A stretch of 64,000 nt of DNA, taken from contig NC_064440.1 of the NCBI RefSeq assembly GCF_023343835.1, positions 29,395,537-29,459,536 on the forward strand, given 5' to 3'. The notes beneath the pieces are model-generated. The model was not told the DNA's origin and ran no database searches. It saw only the letters and a list, made by a program, of their open reading frames with translations. The DNA is from Lagopus muta. Its lineage: Eukaryota; Chordata; Aves; Galliformes; Phasianidae. Made by a program: the position numbers and the translations under genes. The number at the start of each line of letters is the position of its first letter. Position 1 is the first letter of the stretch. Shown piece by piece: positions 52,701 to 59,599 of the stretch.

Positions 52701-55351
52701 CAACATCTCAAACTCAGACACAGCAAACAAATGCTTCCTTCCAGCAACACTACAACCCGCACACAGAAATGACATCCAAAAAAGAAAAAAAATCACAAGC
52801 AGGAGGAGAAAGTGAGCAGAACTGCAGGATCACTAAGTCAACTTCTTTCCCAGAAGCCATGTGTGGCTCTTTGAAAAGATTATGATCTACCATCCAGAAA
52901 AGCGTGCTGTAGCGTGTGGTACGTTGTGGCAATCATATCACTGGTTTGCTTACAAAAAATGTCTCAACTGAGGGGTTCCCATGTTTCCATAGCCCACTGA
53001 TGCTGTGCAGAGCACACAGTGGGCCATCTCAAAGGATGACTGATTAAACAAACTCGCCATGTTGCTCCACCTGGACACAGCCTGGAGGCAGTTGAGGAAA
53101 ACGTAATGTACTTACAGGTTACTTCTCAAAGAAAAATGAATGCAATGCAAAACAAACTACAGAGAATATGTGTGTTCGCACACAGTCTGTGCTACAAGAC
53201 ATCAAAAGCTTCTGAGGTAGGCTGACAACTGTAACATTTAATTGATATGTACTACAAATGTGGAGATGTTTTCCATTCCATGTTAATCAATGGTGCTATG
53301 TTCAGATTACGTTCAGATTGAAAAACAATGTTTTTGCTAATATTTGAACCAACTTCCTGCTGGAAAACAACATGGAAACCATAGTATACCCAAACTGGGC
53401 ATAAAATCATGTCAAGACATAGAAAAAGAAAATCTCCTACTCTGCTGCAGTATGCTACAATGCACGGTTTCTGCATTTTACTTCAGATGACTGTGTTCCA
53501 ATTTAATTTTTGCAACCATGCCATTTGTCTGCTTTGGAAAAAAGAGTGAGCAGATTTATCGTCTTCAACTTGAATCAAAATGTTACTGAACAAATTCCCA
53601 TTTCAATCCCAATATTATTCACTTATACTCAGGTACATTTTCTTTAAATATTACAGTGTTAAAACTTTGAATTCTGTAACACCACTCTCATGCTAAATGG
53701 CCTAAATACCACATGATGCTGTAAGATCTTTAAGTTACTCTTTAAGTTACTCTTTTCTCTCTTACTTTAAGTTAAGAGATCACTGCTGCCAAGACATGCA
53801 ACTCCCTGTTCTTTTAATCACAGCTTCATGGTCCCATCTCTGCTACCCATTAGAACTCACGGAATCACACAACCGTAAAATCATTTGAGTTGGAAGGGAC
53901 CCTTCAAGGTCATCTGGTCCAACTGCCCTGCAATGAAAAGGGACATTTGCACTAGATTGGGTTGCTCAGAGACTGGTTCAGCCTGGCCTTGAATGCCTTC
54001 AGGGACGGGGCATCCACCACCTCTCTGGGCAGCCTGTTCCATTGCTCCACCGCAACTCTCTGCAAATCAATTCAGATCAATTCAGCTTGATAAAATGGCA
54101 CAAACAATCCACTTTTCTCACTGGTCTTCAGCATTAGCAAGATGAACAGATCGTGAAAGGCAGAAAGGCCTAGCAATGCCAAGCATGTCATTTCAGGTCT
54201 TCACTTTTCAGGCAGCCAGATGGATCAGCTGTTGAGTGAAACTTTTCATCCTGAGCTAAACTTCCTCTGAGAGGGATGTAAGAATTAAAGCTTCCACTTT
54301 CTGCACTGGGAAAGAGAAGCAGAAATAACTGTCTGCCTTTTACAACAGCCACTTCAGTAACATTAACAAACCTGTAGCTGAGATCCCTACTTCCTAATTC
54401 TGCTCTAAATAACAACAAAGGCTGTTGCTCATCTACTCTATTAAATTAGAACATGCAGGTATAAATCAGACTTTAAAGATTATTCTCATGAATTCCTGTT
54501 GTCAGAGCTCAGTCGGGGAAATTGATAAGACTGATGCCTGTGCAGTCTCTGCACTCCTAGTAAAGAGGAGCAGGTTCCAGCATACTTCCACCCAAACCCA
54601 GGACATCTCATCAAGAATAAAAGTATGATTCCATATGCTTACTGCACAGTCATGCTACTGAGGTAGCTGACCCTGCTGCTAACAAAGCAGGTTCCAGGGT
54701 GTTTATCTTTCTAATAGCCACGCAGTGGAGGTTCAAATTAACAAATAGATATCACGTAATGCCCTGGCCACAGTTCAATTTTTAATCAAATGACTGGGTT
54801 TATATTGTAATGGAAGCAATATCACATTATCTAAAGCTATACTACAAGCTCACATGTTTCCCTGTCTTGTGTAAAAGCTGGCTGACACATCAGGCAGAGA
54901 CACTCAACAACATCACCCATCGGAGTTTGGTTAATCAAGTTAGCAAGGATACAAACCTGTCCAGACTTCAACCTGTACCTTGCCACTACAATGGCTTCTG
55001 AGGAATACCTCACCTGCAGGTCAACTCCTGTATGCCTGTCTCCTGACTTACCAGGGAACTGATTTTGGACTATTTTTGTTTGAGGTTAAAACAGATACTT
55101 ATAAAGAACACTAAGTTCTCTCACACCACAGCAATGTGGTGAAAAATACACTGGCAGAGGAACAACTTTCCCAGCCCCTCCTTTCATACACGAGTGCACA
55201 AGAAGGAGAGGGGCCTTACCAGCCTAATGTCAATAGTTGTGGCACAGGCATCCAAGGAGTTTTCTATCAGCTCCTTCACCACGTTGACAACTGATGTAAT
55301 CACTTGAGAACTCGAAAGCAGACGAACAGTTTCTGCTGACAGCTGCTTCAT
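16589..55351 (-). CDS. PMS1: PMS1 mismatch-repair MutL homologue, whole coding span (12 coding exons, 920 aa)
   Basis: PMS1 is a nuclear MutL-family protein that pairs with MLH1 (MutL-beta). Spliced in frame, the exons give 920 residues; human PMS1 has 932. The GHKL ATPase domain fills about residues 1-330: motif I with E27 and N31, motif II DNGNGI at 56-61, motif III GFRGEAL at 91-97, and the [10 protein letters not shown] block at about 258-267. A poorly conserved acidic/Ser-rich linker follows (about 323-568). An HMG box spans the exon 9/10 junction (about 569-632). The C-terminal domain ends with [12 protein letters not shown] at 900-911 and lacks the DQHAxxExxE endonuclease motif, as expected for PMS1. 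All introns are GT-AG and every codon phase joins. The ATG has A at -3. Identity rests on colinear similarity to human PMS1 in every exon. One oddity is C36, where motif I normally has glycine. Confidence 0.97.
16760..19308 (-). other. PMS1: PMS1 intron 12
   Basis: Donor GTAAGG, acceptor TCCACAG. AT-rich, with the imperfect AT repeat near 18 kb; nothing else is recognised. Confidence 0.85.
17994..18078. repeat. AT-rich imperfect repeat in PMS1 intron 12
   Basis: Repeated TTACATTATA/ATTATATT units occur over about 85 bases with almost no G or C. It is low-complexity sequence. Confidence 0.85.
19309..19469 (-). CDS. PMS1: PMS1 exon 12 (residues 811-864)
   Basis: The exon is 161 bases. The acceptor is TGTTTTCAG and the donor GGAG|GTAAGG. 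It completes G811 and encodes [20 protein letters not shown], then [20 protein letters not shown], ending YLE at phase 0. The MANCLxYYGVxDLKEIL block is very strongly conserved in PMS1. Confidence 0.96.
19470..25287 (-). other. PMS1: PMS1 intron 11
   Basis: Donor GTATGA, acceptor TTTTCAG. It is 5.8 kb of mainly AT-rich unique sequence, with no recognised repeat body or embedded gene. Confidence 0.85.
25288..25418 (-). CDS. PMS1: PMS1 exon 11 (residues 767-810 plus one base)
   Basis: The exon is 131 bases. The acceptor is TTTTCCTAG and the donor GAAG|GTATGA. It encodes [14 protein letters not shown] and [19 protein letters not shown], colinear with human PMS1. Translation reads open into the upstream intron, but the donor of exon 10 and the phase fix the acceptor here. 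Confidence 0.95.
25419..25966 (-). other. PMS1: PMS1 intron 10
   Basis: Donor GTAGAG, acceptor TTCCTAG. It is a short intron of 548 bases with nothing recognised. Confidence 0.85.
25967..26422 (-). CDS. PMS1: PMS1 exon 10 (residues 615-766 plus two bases): end of HMG box and start of C-terminal domain
   Basis: The exon is 456 bases. The acceptor is TTTTTTAAG, a slightly unusual AAG, and the donor CAG|GTAGAG. The first base completes K615 and the HMG box finishes with [14 protein letters not shown] basic stretch follows, then [11 protein letters not shown], and the conserved [19 protein letters not shown] segment of the PMS1 C-terminal domain. It ends LSD plus AG, giving S767 with the next exon. 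Confidence 0.96.
26423..30078 (-). other. PMS1: PMS1 intron 9
   Basis: Donor GTAAGT, acceptor TTTTTTAAG. It interrupts the HMG box coding. It contains the A/TA microsatellite at 29272 and otherwise nothing recognised. Confidence 0.85.
29272..29299. repeat. A-run plus (TA)n microsatellite in PMS1 intron 9
   Basis: Nine A are followed by about nine to ten TA units. Confidence 0.95.
30079..30956 (-). CDS. PMS1: PMS1 exon 9, large exon (residues 323-614 plus two bases): linker and first part of HMG box
   Basis: At 878 bases this is the longest exon. The acceptor TTTTCTTCTCAG precedes GACTGTGTC and the donor is CACAA|GTAAGT. After the SLYGPLPAT segment, shared with human, comes a rapidly evolving acidic and Ser/Asn-rich linker. 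It includes [13 protein letters not shown] and [11 protein letters not shown], recognisable from human. The end ([14 protein letters not shown] to NEEEKHK) is the first three quarters of an HMG box. It ends in phase 2. Confidence 0.96.
30957..32158 (-). other. PMS1: PMS1 intron 8
   Basis: Donor GTAACT, acceptor TTCTCAG. It holds a poly-T run and no other recognised feature. Confidence 0.85.
31138..31155. repeat. Poly-T run in PMS1 intron 8
   Basis: An 18-base T run (poly-A on the PMS1 strand), about 180 bases upstream of exon 9. Confidence 0.9.
32159..32302 (-). CDS. PMS1: PMS1 exon 8 (residues 275-322)
   Basis: The exon is 144 bases (48 codons). The acceptor is AATCTGTAG and the donor AAG|GTAACT. 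It encodes LIRQYYSVL, then [13 protein letters not shown], then [14 protein letters not shown]. The last is the PMS1 form of the MutL VDVNVHPxK motif, whose lysine contacts ATP in family structures. It ends the ATPase domain. Confidence 0.96.
32303..33730 (-). other. PMS1: PMS1 intron 7
   Basis: Donor GTAACA, acceptor CTGTAG. Nothing recognised inside. Confidence 0.85.
33731..33853 (-). CDS. PMS1: PMS1 exon 7 (residues 234-274)
   Basis: The exon is 123 bases (41 codons, phase 0 to 0). The acceptor is TCATTACAG and the donor AAAG|GTAACA. It encodes NLSGFLPK near its start and [19 protein letters not shown] at its end. The latter is the MutL FINxRPV signature of the second N-terminal subdomain (ribosomal S5 fold). 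Confidence 0.96.
33854..37576 (-). other. PMS1: PMS1 intron 6
   Basis: Donor GTGAGT, acceptor ATTACAG. Contains the CR1 end at 33993-34078; the rest is unremarkable. Confidence 0.85.
33993..34078 (+). mobile_element. CR1 LINE 3' end in PMS1 intron 6
   Basis: The 85 bases contain GGTTGGACTGGATGATCTTG, then GAGGCCTTTCACAACCTT and the ATTCTATGATTC tail typical of CR1. It is inserted opposite to PMS1. Confidence 0.92.
37577..37693 (-). CDS. PMS1: PMS1 exon 6 (residues 195-233)
   Basis: The exon is 117 bases (39 codons). The acceptor is TGTTTCAG and the donor GAG|GTGAGT. It encodes [20 protein letters not shown] and GTAV, closely matching human PMS1, then a more divergent tail ending EDPE. It is separated from exon 5 by the largest intron of the gene (10.8 kb), which carries the retroviral-like element. 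Confidence 0.96.
41245..41373 (+). mobile_element. CR1 LINE 3' end in PMS1 intron 5
   Basis: It has GGTTGGATTGGATGATCTTA, then GAGGTCTTTTCCTACCTTAG and a degenerate ACTCTATGACTG tail. It is opposite to PMS1. Confidence 0.9.
46062..46320 (-). pseudogene. Second gag-like fragment in another frame, with internal stop
   Basis: Downstream of the TAA and shifted by one base, a second stretch reads open, with [20 protein letters not shown] followed by an in-frame TAA at 46156-46158. It continues with an [17 protein letters not shown]-like segment. This resembles the capsid part of avian retroviral-type gag proteins, by eye only. The shift and the stop show the copy is inactive. It ends where the inverted end begins. 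Confidence 0.5.
46328..46861 (-). pseudogene. gag-like reading frame with one internal stop
   Basis: It runs from an ATG at 46859-46861 to TAA at 46328-46330 in one frame, broken by TGA at 46775-46777. The part after the break has an ATG at 46711 and is 127 codons long. It contains a heptad-like Leu/Glu/Lys segment suggesting a coiled coil (about 46545-46480). The start, shortly after the LTR-like segment and primer-site-like stretch, is where a retroviral gag matrix region would lie. The family is not identified. Confidence 0.55.
46903..47202 (-). promoter_or_regulatory. LTR-like promoter segment of the retroviral element
   Basis: It begins TGTATG and ends ACA two bases before a TGG-starting stretch, the normal LTR-to-primer-site spacing. 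It holds TATTTAAG (47053-47060), a near-perfect 11-bp hairpin downstream (47010-47037) and a splice-donor-like CTGTAG|GTAAGC (exon side ends 46993). No AATAAA was found in it. No second direct copy is present, so calling it an LTR is an inference. Confidence 0.5.
48471..48634 (-). CDS. PMS1: PMS1 exon 5 (residues 140-194)
   Basis: The exon is 164 bases. The acceptor is CCTGCCATAG and the donor AAG|GTAATA. It completes G140 and encodes the [19 protein letters not shown] stretch, the GTxVxVxxLFxNxPxR motif of MutL ATPases, and ends in FVHNK at phase 0. The reading frame is open throughout and colinear with human PMS1. Confidence 0.96.
48635..50181 (-). other. PMS1: PMS1 intron 4
   Basis: Donor GTAGGA, acceptor GCCATAG. 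Nothing recognised. Confidence 0.85.
50182..50284 (-). CDS. PMS1: PMS1 exon 4 (residues 106-139 plus one base)
   Basis: The exon is 103 bases. The acceptor TTCACAG precedes GTTTTGG and the donor is CAAG|GTAGGA. It encodes [10 protein letters not shown] onward and ends SQKPSHLGQ plus the first base of a Gly codon (phase 1). The intron sequence happens to stay open past the donor, but the human counterpart and the next exon's phase fix the splice here. Confidence 0.95.
50285..52317 (-). other. PMS1: PMS1 intron 3
   Basis: Donor GTGAGT, acceptor TTCACAG. Nothing recognised. Confidence 0.85.
52318..52500 (-). CDS. PMS1: PMS1 exon 3 (residues 45-105, ATPase motifs II and III)
   Basis: The exon is 183 bases (61 codons, phase 0 to 0), bounded by acceptor TATATTAG and donor GAG|GTGAGT. 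It encodes [17 protein letters not shown] near its start (nucleotide-binding motif II) and [13 protein letters not shown] near its end (motif III, the ATP-lid glycines). Similarity to human PMS1 is continuous. Both motifs are intact. Confidence 0.96.
52501..55219 (-). other. PMS1: PMS1 intron 2
   Basis: Donor GTAAGG, acceptor TATATTAG. Contains a CR1 (53856-54062) and a 12-bp perfect tandem duplication (53729-53752). Confidence 0.85.
53856..54062 (-). mobile_element. CR1 LINE 3' fragment in PMS1 intron 2
   Basis: The tail GGAATCACACAACCGTAAAA leads into GTTGGAAGGGACCCTTCAAG, then GCCTGGCCTTGAATGCCTTC and CTCTGGGCAGCCTGTTCC. These are standard CR1 3' blocks. It has the same orientation as PMS1. 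Confidence 0.93.
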
Positions 55352-55367
55352 AGTGGAATTAGAGAAG
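55220..55367 (-). CDS. PMS1: PMS1 exon 2 (start codon, residues 1-44)
   Basis: The acceptor TTTCTATGCAG ends at 55368 and the donor CTG|GTAAGG follows 55220. The first 16 bases are 5' UTR, and coding starts at 55351 with [12 protein letters not shown]. The exon carries GHKL motif I ([10 protein letters not shown]), with catalytic E27 and Mg-binding N31 by analogy to E. coli MutL E29 and N33. The residue after LDA is Cys (C36), not the usual Gly. It ends in phase 0. Confidence 0.95.
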
Positions 55368-57400
55368 CTGCATAGAAAGATACAAGAAATGGAATGGAAA
55401 AGACACATTACAAATATACACTTCTAAATATGTGAAACATAACATTAAGGCTGAAAGGCAATGTTGTAAACACTCATTTGGACAGTGCTTCCTCTGCAGC
55501 CAATGGCAGTTTGACTTGTAGAAGGAACAGTATACCAAAGTCCAGAATAGAAAATACTTTCTGAAGCACACTAAACTTCTACCCTCCAAAAAGTTCAAGA
55601 ATTCAGAGATACACTGAGCAAAACAGCAAAACAATATTACCCCACATTTAGCCATTCCTCTAAACTACTGTGACAAGCGGTTATGCTCTTGTGATTGTAA
55701 CAGAAAAGACAGACTGCGTGGTAACCCACAGTACTAACCAGAAACATCTTCAGGCAGTGTATCTATCTGTACCATGTCTAATTCTAGCAGTGATGACAAA
55801 ATCTAAGGATTTTGAATCTTCACTATTTTTTCCCAAACTCCTGCCATTATTTTTTCCCTGCTTTTGAAATTTCTGAGCTCAGCTCTGCTGTGTTCTGCAT
55901 ACAGTTCTCAGCAGCCAAAAATTCAAGAAACAGAAGAAAAGAAGCCCTCTTTCTGTGGGGCTGGGGAAGAAGGTGGGGATAGTACAATGAGAAAAGGATG
56001 CATTAGCTGGCATTGTGACCTCTTGGCAATGAGGAAAAAAAGCCAAATCTTCCGCATTGTAACCTTACCTTTCTTACCAGACTTACTGCATGCCCTCAGG
56101 CAGGTCACTTTATTCCTGTGTATTCCACATGAAAATAAAGATGCCCCATATTATAATAAGACAATAGAGATGCTCTTCTCAATGGAAACACTTACAAAGG
56201 GCCACAAAATTCCAGCTGTGTTATACATAGTAATACTGTCATGAAAATGGTAAGTGGATCTGCAAATTTTTGCAGGTATTAAACATTAAGTACATACATA
56301 GGCCTAATTAACCAATCTCCAACTGAAGTCTTTGGTGATCCTTGTAGTATGACACAAAGAACTCAACCACAGTTTTTCACACATATGAGAAAGGTGGCAG
56401 AAAGAGCACGACCAGCTCTTTGCATCTCAAGAACGGTTTGAGCACTATACCACCCTGACCTTCAAGGAATACCTCCCTTTTGTACCCAGCAGCCCCCTAG
56501 TGCAAGACATGGAAGGCCAATGTTTGTACTGAAAGGCAAACAAAGCCCACAACATGGGGCTCCTGTTGCATCCGTTCAAGCAACCTAGTGGAGGACAGTC
56601 TGACTGGTCCTCTGACTGCACAACCAGCATCCAGCCTGAGGCTATGAGCACGTGGGGAGGAATGGAGCAGACCCAGCCAGGATAGCAGGAAGGTGTGCAG
56701 GCAGGGCACTGCAGCCAGCCCCCAGAGCAGGACTATCCTGCAGGGTCTGTGCTGCTGGCACAGCAAGCACACAGCACTTCTCTGCCTGGAGAGCCTTCTC
56801 AGAAGCACAACAACACCGCAGATCACAGAGCCAAACGCTCTATGAGCTGTTCGCGATGCAGGGCTTAGAGGGAGGAAGCGGCTCTGAGCCCGTTCCCGGT
56901 CCCAAACCTCGCCGTCAGCGGGCGTGAGTAGCACACATCCACGCCCGCTGCCTCTCGGGTACCACTTCTGGGGCTCGTCGTATCGGAAACAGGAAAATAA
57001 ACATAGAAATATGCACGTGCGAGCTCGGAACGCCCGCAGCATGAGGGCAAGATGGGGTGACGAATCTCCAGGTTTGTCCGGCTGCAGGCTGCGTTCCGAC
57101 AGGCAGAGCTCACTACGCTCGCGCTCATTTTCATCTGCCCGTGTTAGAAAAGAGGCAAACCCCCGCCGCATCCCCAGCCCGCGCCCTGCCCCACACAGAG
57201 GCCCTTCCCGCCAGCACCGCGCTCCGCCCCGCGGCTGCAGGCCCGGGCCTAGGCCCAGCGGCAAGGAGGCGGCAGCGCCCGCGCTCCGAGAAGCGCCCTT
57301 CTCTTCTTCCTTCTTCTCCTCCTCCTCCGCCTTCCCCCATCCGCGGCCCACAGCCCGCCCTGCCCCGCCGCGCCCCTCCCGGCCCCGCAGCCCCCCGTAC
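55368..57400 (-). other. PMS1: PMS1 intron 1 (inferred)
   Basis: It runs from a donor in the CpG island to acceptor TATGCAG before exon 2. The upstream border depends on which first-exon donor is used (57400 or 57495). The first kilobase from exon 2 is AT-rich; the rest grades into the island. Confidence 0.6.
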
Positions 57401-57530
57401 CTGCGCGTCCCGCTGCCCCGTGGGCGGCGCGGCCCGGCCCGGCCCGGCCCCTCCCCGCGCGGAGCCCTGCCCACGGGGCGGCCGCCCGGCACTACCTGCT
57501 GCCGCGCTTCTCATCCTCGGCGGCCGCGGT
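57401..57530 (-). other. PMS1: Candidate PMS1 5' UTR exon 1 (two possible donors)
   Basis: Coding exon 2 begins with a splice acceptor and a 16-base 5' UTR, so a noncoding first exon must lie upstream. On the minus strand inside the CpG island, two good donors are seen: CAG|GTAGTG (exon would end at 57496) and CAG|GTACGG (exon would end at 57401). The transcription start is not visible, so the upper limit given here is a guess. Either donor would join to the acceptor at 55368. Which one is used, or whether both are, cannot be told from sequence. Confidence 0.45.
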
Positions 57531-57961
57531 CGGAGGACGGGCGGCGGAGTTCCCGCAGCGCCGGAAAGGTGGGGAGGCGCCCGGGACGGGCGGGATGGAC
57601 GCGGGCCGTCGGCTGCGCGCGGCCGGTGGCGGCGGGCGGGAGCCGGGGGCCGGGGCCGTACTTCTGCGCTCGCGGGGGCGGCGGGGCGGCGAGCCGGGGC
57701 CGTCCGTGTCGCGGTGCTCCCGACCTGCGGGATCGGAGGTCGGGTTTTGGCTGTGCGCTGTCGGCGTGTGAGAGCGGGACGCCGGGTTTGCTGCGGGCCT
57801 TCGTCCAGAGAGCCCGACTTGCGGGACGTGGAATGACAGAACGGCTGGGTTGGAAGGGAGCTCGCAGCCCGACCGGCCCCAGGCTTTGGGCACCCCCACG
57901 GACGGGGCACCGCAGCAAGCCGGGCTGTTCTGTCACGCTGTGTCTAAAAGTCCGCGGTGAG
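57520..57961 (+). other. ORMDL1: Candidate ORMDL1 5' UTR exon region
   Basis: The first coding exon starts with a splice acceptor, so at least one noncoding exon is needed upstream. On the plus strand the island holds donor-like sites AAAG|GTGGGG (GT at 57569), GCG|GTGAGG (GT at 57957) and GAG|GTGAGA (GT at 57962). Which is used and where transcription starts cannot be decided here. Limits are approximate. Confidence 0.35.
57830..57935 (-). mobile_element. Probable GC-rich CR1 3' remnant inside the CpG island
   Basis: GACAGAACGGCTGGGTTGGA followed by AGGGAGCTCGCAGCCCGACC and a GGGCACC/GGACGGGGCACC block follow the order of a CR1 3' end. The bases have been replaced by GC-rich variants. The match is by eye and the element is strongly altered, so it is less certain than the other CR1 copies. 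Confidence 0.5.
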
Positions 57962-58030
57962 GTGAGAGGACAGGCTGTGAGATGCTTTCTGCTCGTGCCC
58001 CGTTTGGCGCGGCCGCATCGCCTCACGCCT

Positions 58031-59418
58031 TCTCACCTTTCTGCCGATTCCACGCACATCACGTAGCAGCACACGCTTCCTACCCTGCGGCTGGAGCCTG
58101 CAGCCCTGCAAAGCAGCTGTGCTGTGGCAGTCCTGGGTGTGCAGGTGTGTTTGGACGCAGAGATATGTTTGTAGGGGCCTTGAATGAGACCGTCTGGTGG
58201 AAGTAGAGAAGTTGGTTCCAATTTCTTAAGCCAAAATACAGCTGCGTTTCTGGCAGTAGGAAAGAAAACACAGGAATGCAGTAGATGAAGAACATGTCCA
58301 GCTGATTAACTGAGAGATGCTGAGGAAAAAATAGGTTCATCATATCAAAATACAATACTGACTAACTATGAAATGCTTTGCAACAAAGGGAGATTATAAT
58401 TGGCATCGCCACAGTTCAATTTCAGGCTCCTCTCGTCTGTTTTCATGTTACCAACTACTGTTAATACATGTTTTACACGCACAATACACACATCATAGTG
58501 CATTAATCTGTGGTGTTACAGATATGACGGTGCTCTGCAATACTGAATAAATACTAGAAACAAACTTACTTAACAAAAAAATAAGCCAATTATTTTTGCT
58601 AGTTAATGTTCCTGTCAACTGATTCAGGAGGCAGTTAACAATTCTCCATCGCAGTCCGTAAACGTTTATAGTCATAAAATGACTATGTTGAAATGACTAT
58701 TTATGTTTCATGAAATGAAGCAAACTTTTTTCTAGTACTTAATACAAATTGTAGTTCACCAGGCTGATCTCCTAAAGAAAATTGCGGTTAGAAATTGCCT
58801 TGTGTGTGTTTGCGTACGTCTGTCAAGTGGAAACCTTCTGAGCCTTTGGCTATCATCAGATAAAAACAGCAGGGTAAGAGTTCCAAAACCTGCAGGGGAT
58901 GGAAATCTGAGATCTGATCTCATGCTACGAAAAAAGTAGGAATAAATTCAGTCTTCCTAGCAACAGGTTGCCAGGCAGGCAGTATATGCAAAATTCCCAA
59001 ATAGCCTTAACGTGAGTGAGATGAGGGAAAACTGTTTGATGAGAACTGGGAAAGAACAGTTGACATCAGTGGCAGAAGAAAGGAACTGAAGGGATAAAAG
59101 TTACAAAGATTGGTGTCCTTGCTGGTTTACACCTTGCCCTTGTGACAGCACAGTTCACTAATCCCACATCATCCCTGTTGTAGCAGACCTGGTGGTGTTT
59201 GCATTTGCTTGGTTGTTTCTTTGTGAACAAACAGCCCCAACAGCCCTTTTGTCTTGATTTCTTTGTAAGTCGTACTTCACTTGAAGCTCTTGAGGTGTGC
59301 CTTAGCGTTCATTCCAGACCTACTTCTTTAAACCAGCCTCTTTCCTAGTTTGGAGCTGCGTGTATTAGATACCTCTACAACACAGTAGTCTCATTTTAGG
59401 AACAGTTCTGTTCTGTAG
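58031..59418 (+). other. ORMDL1: ORMDL1 intron 1 (inferred), main part
   Basis: AT-rich sequence between the CpG island and the acceptor of the first coding exon. Further untranslated exons may be present but none was recognised. Confidence 0.6.
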
Positions 59419-59599
59419 GGTAAAAATGAATGTCGGAGTTGCCCACAGCGAGGTGAATCCAAACACGCGGGTGATGAGCAGCCGTGGGATGTGGCTGACG
59501 TACACGCTTGGAATCGGCCTGCTTCACATCGTCCTGCTCAGCATTCCTTTCTTTAGTGTCCCTGTCGCATGGACTTTAACAAATGTGATTCACAACCTG
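59419..59599 (+). CDS. ORMDL1: ORMDL1 exon 2 (first coding exon, residues 1-58)
   Basis: The acceptor TTCTGTAG ends at 59418. Seven 5' UTR bases precede the ATG at 59426-59428, which has A at -3. Translation runs from [10 protein letters not shown] to [10 protein letters not shown] and the donor is CTG|GTGAGT. It covers the cytosolic N-terminus and the first hydrophobic segment. Substitutions relative to human include S18, T27, I30 and V54. Confidence 0.97.

Larger units (their letters stand above)
56870..58030. promoter_or_regulatory. CpG island and bidirectional PMS1/ORMDL1 promoter
   Basis: This is the only long, strongly CpG-dense stretch of the window, sharply set off from AT-rich flanks. 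It has many GC-box-like runs (for example around 57350-57450 and 57615-57700) and an ETS/GABP-type core CCGGAAA at 57561-57567. It lies between the 5' ends of divergently read PMS1 and ORMDL1. Transcripts starting here in both directions are inferred from that arrangement and from the known mammalian head-to-head pair. No TATA box is evident. Long open frames in this island on both strands are a by-product of GC richness. Confidence 0.8.

Noticed and set aside
56497-58066. Several overlapping open frames of 250-380 codons on both strands of the CpG island
   Set aside because: They are Pro/Arg/Ala/Gly-rich, overlap each other in all frames and have no domain. They follow from low stop-codon frequency in GC-rich DNA.
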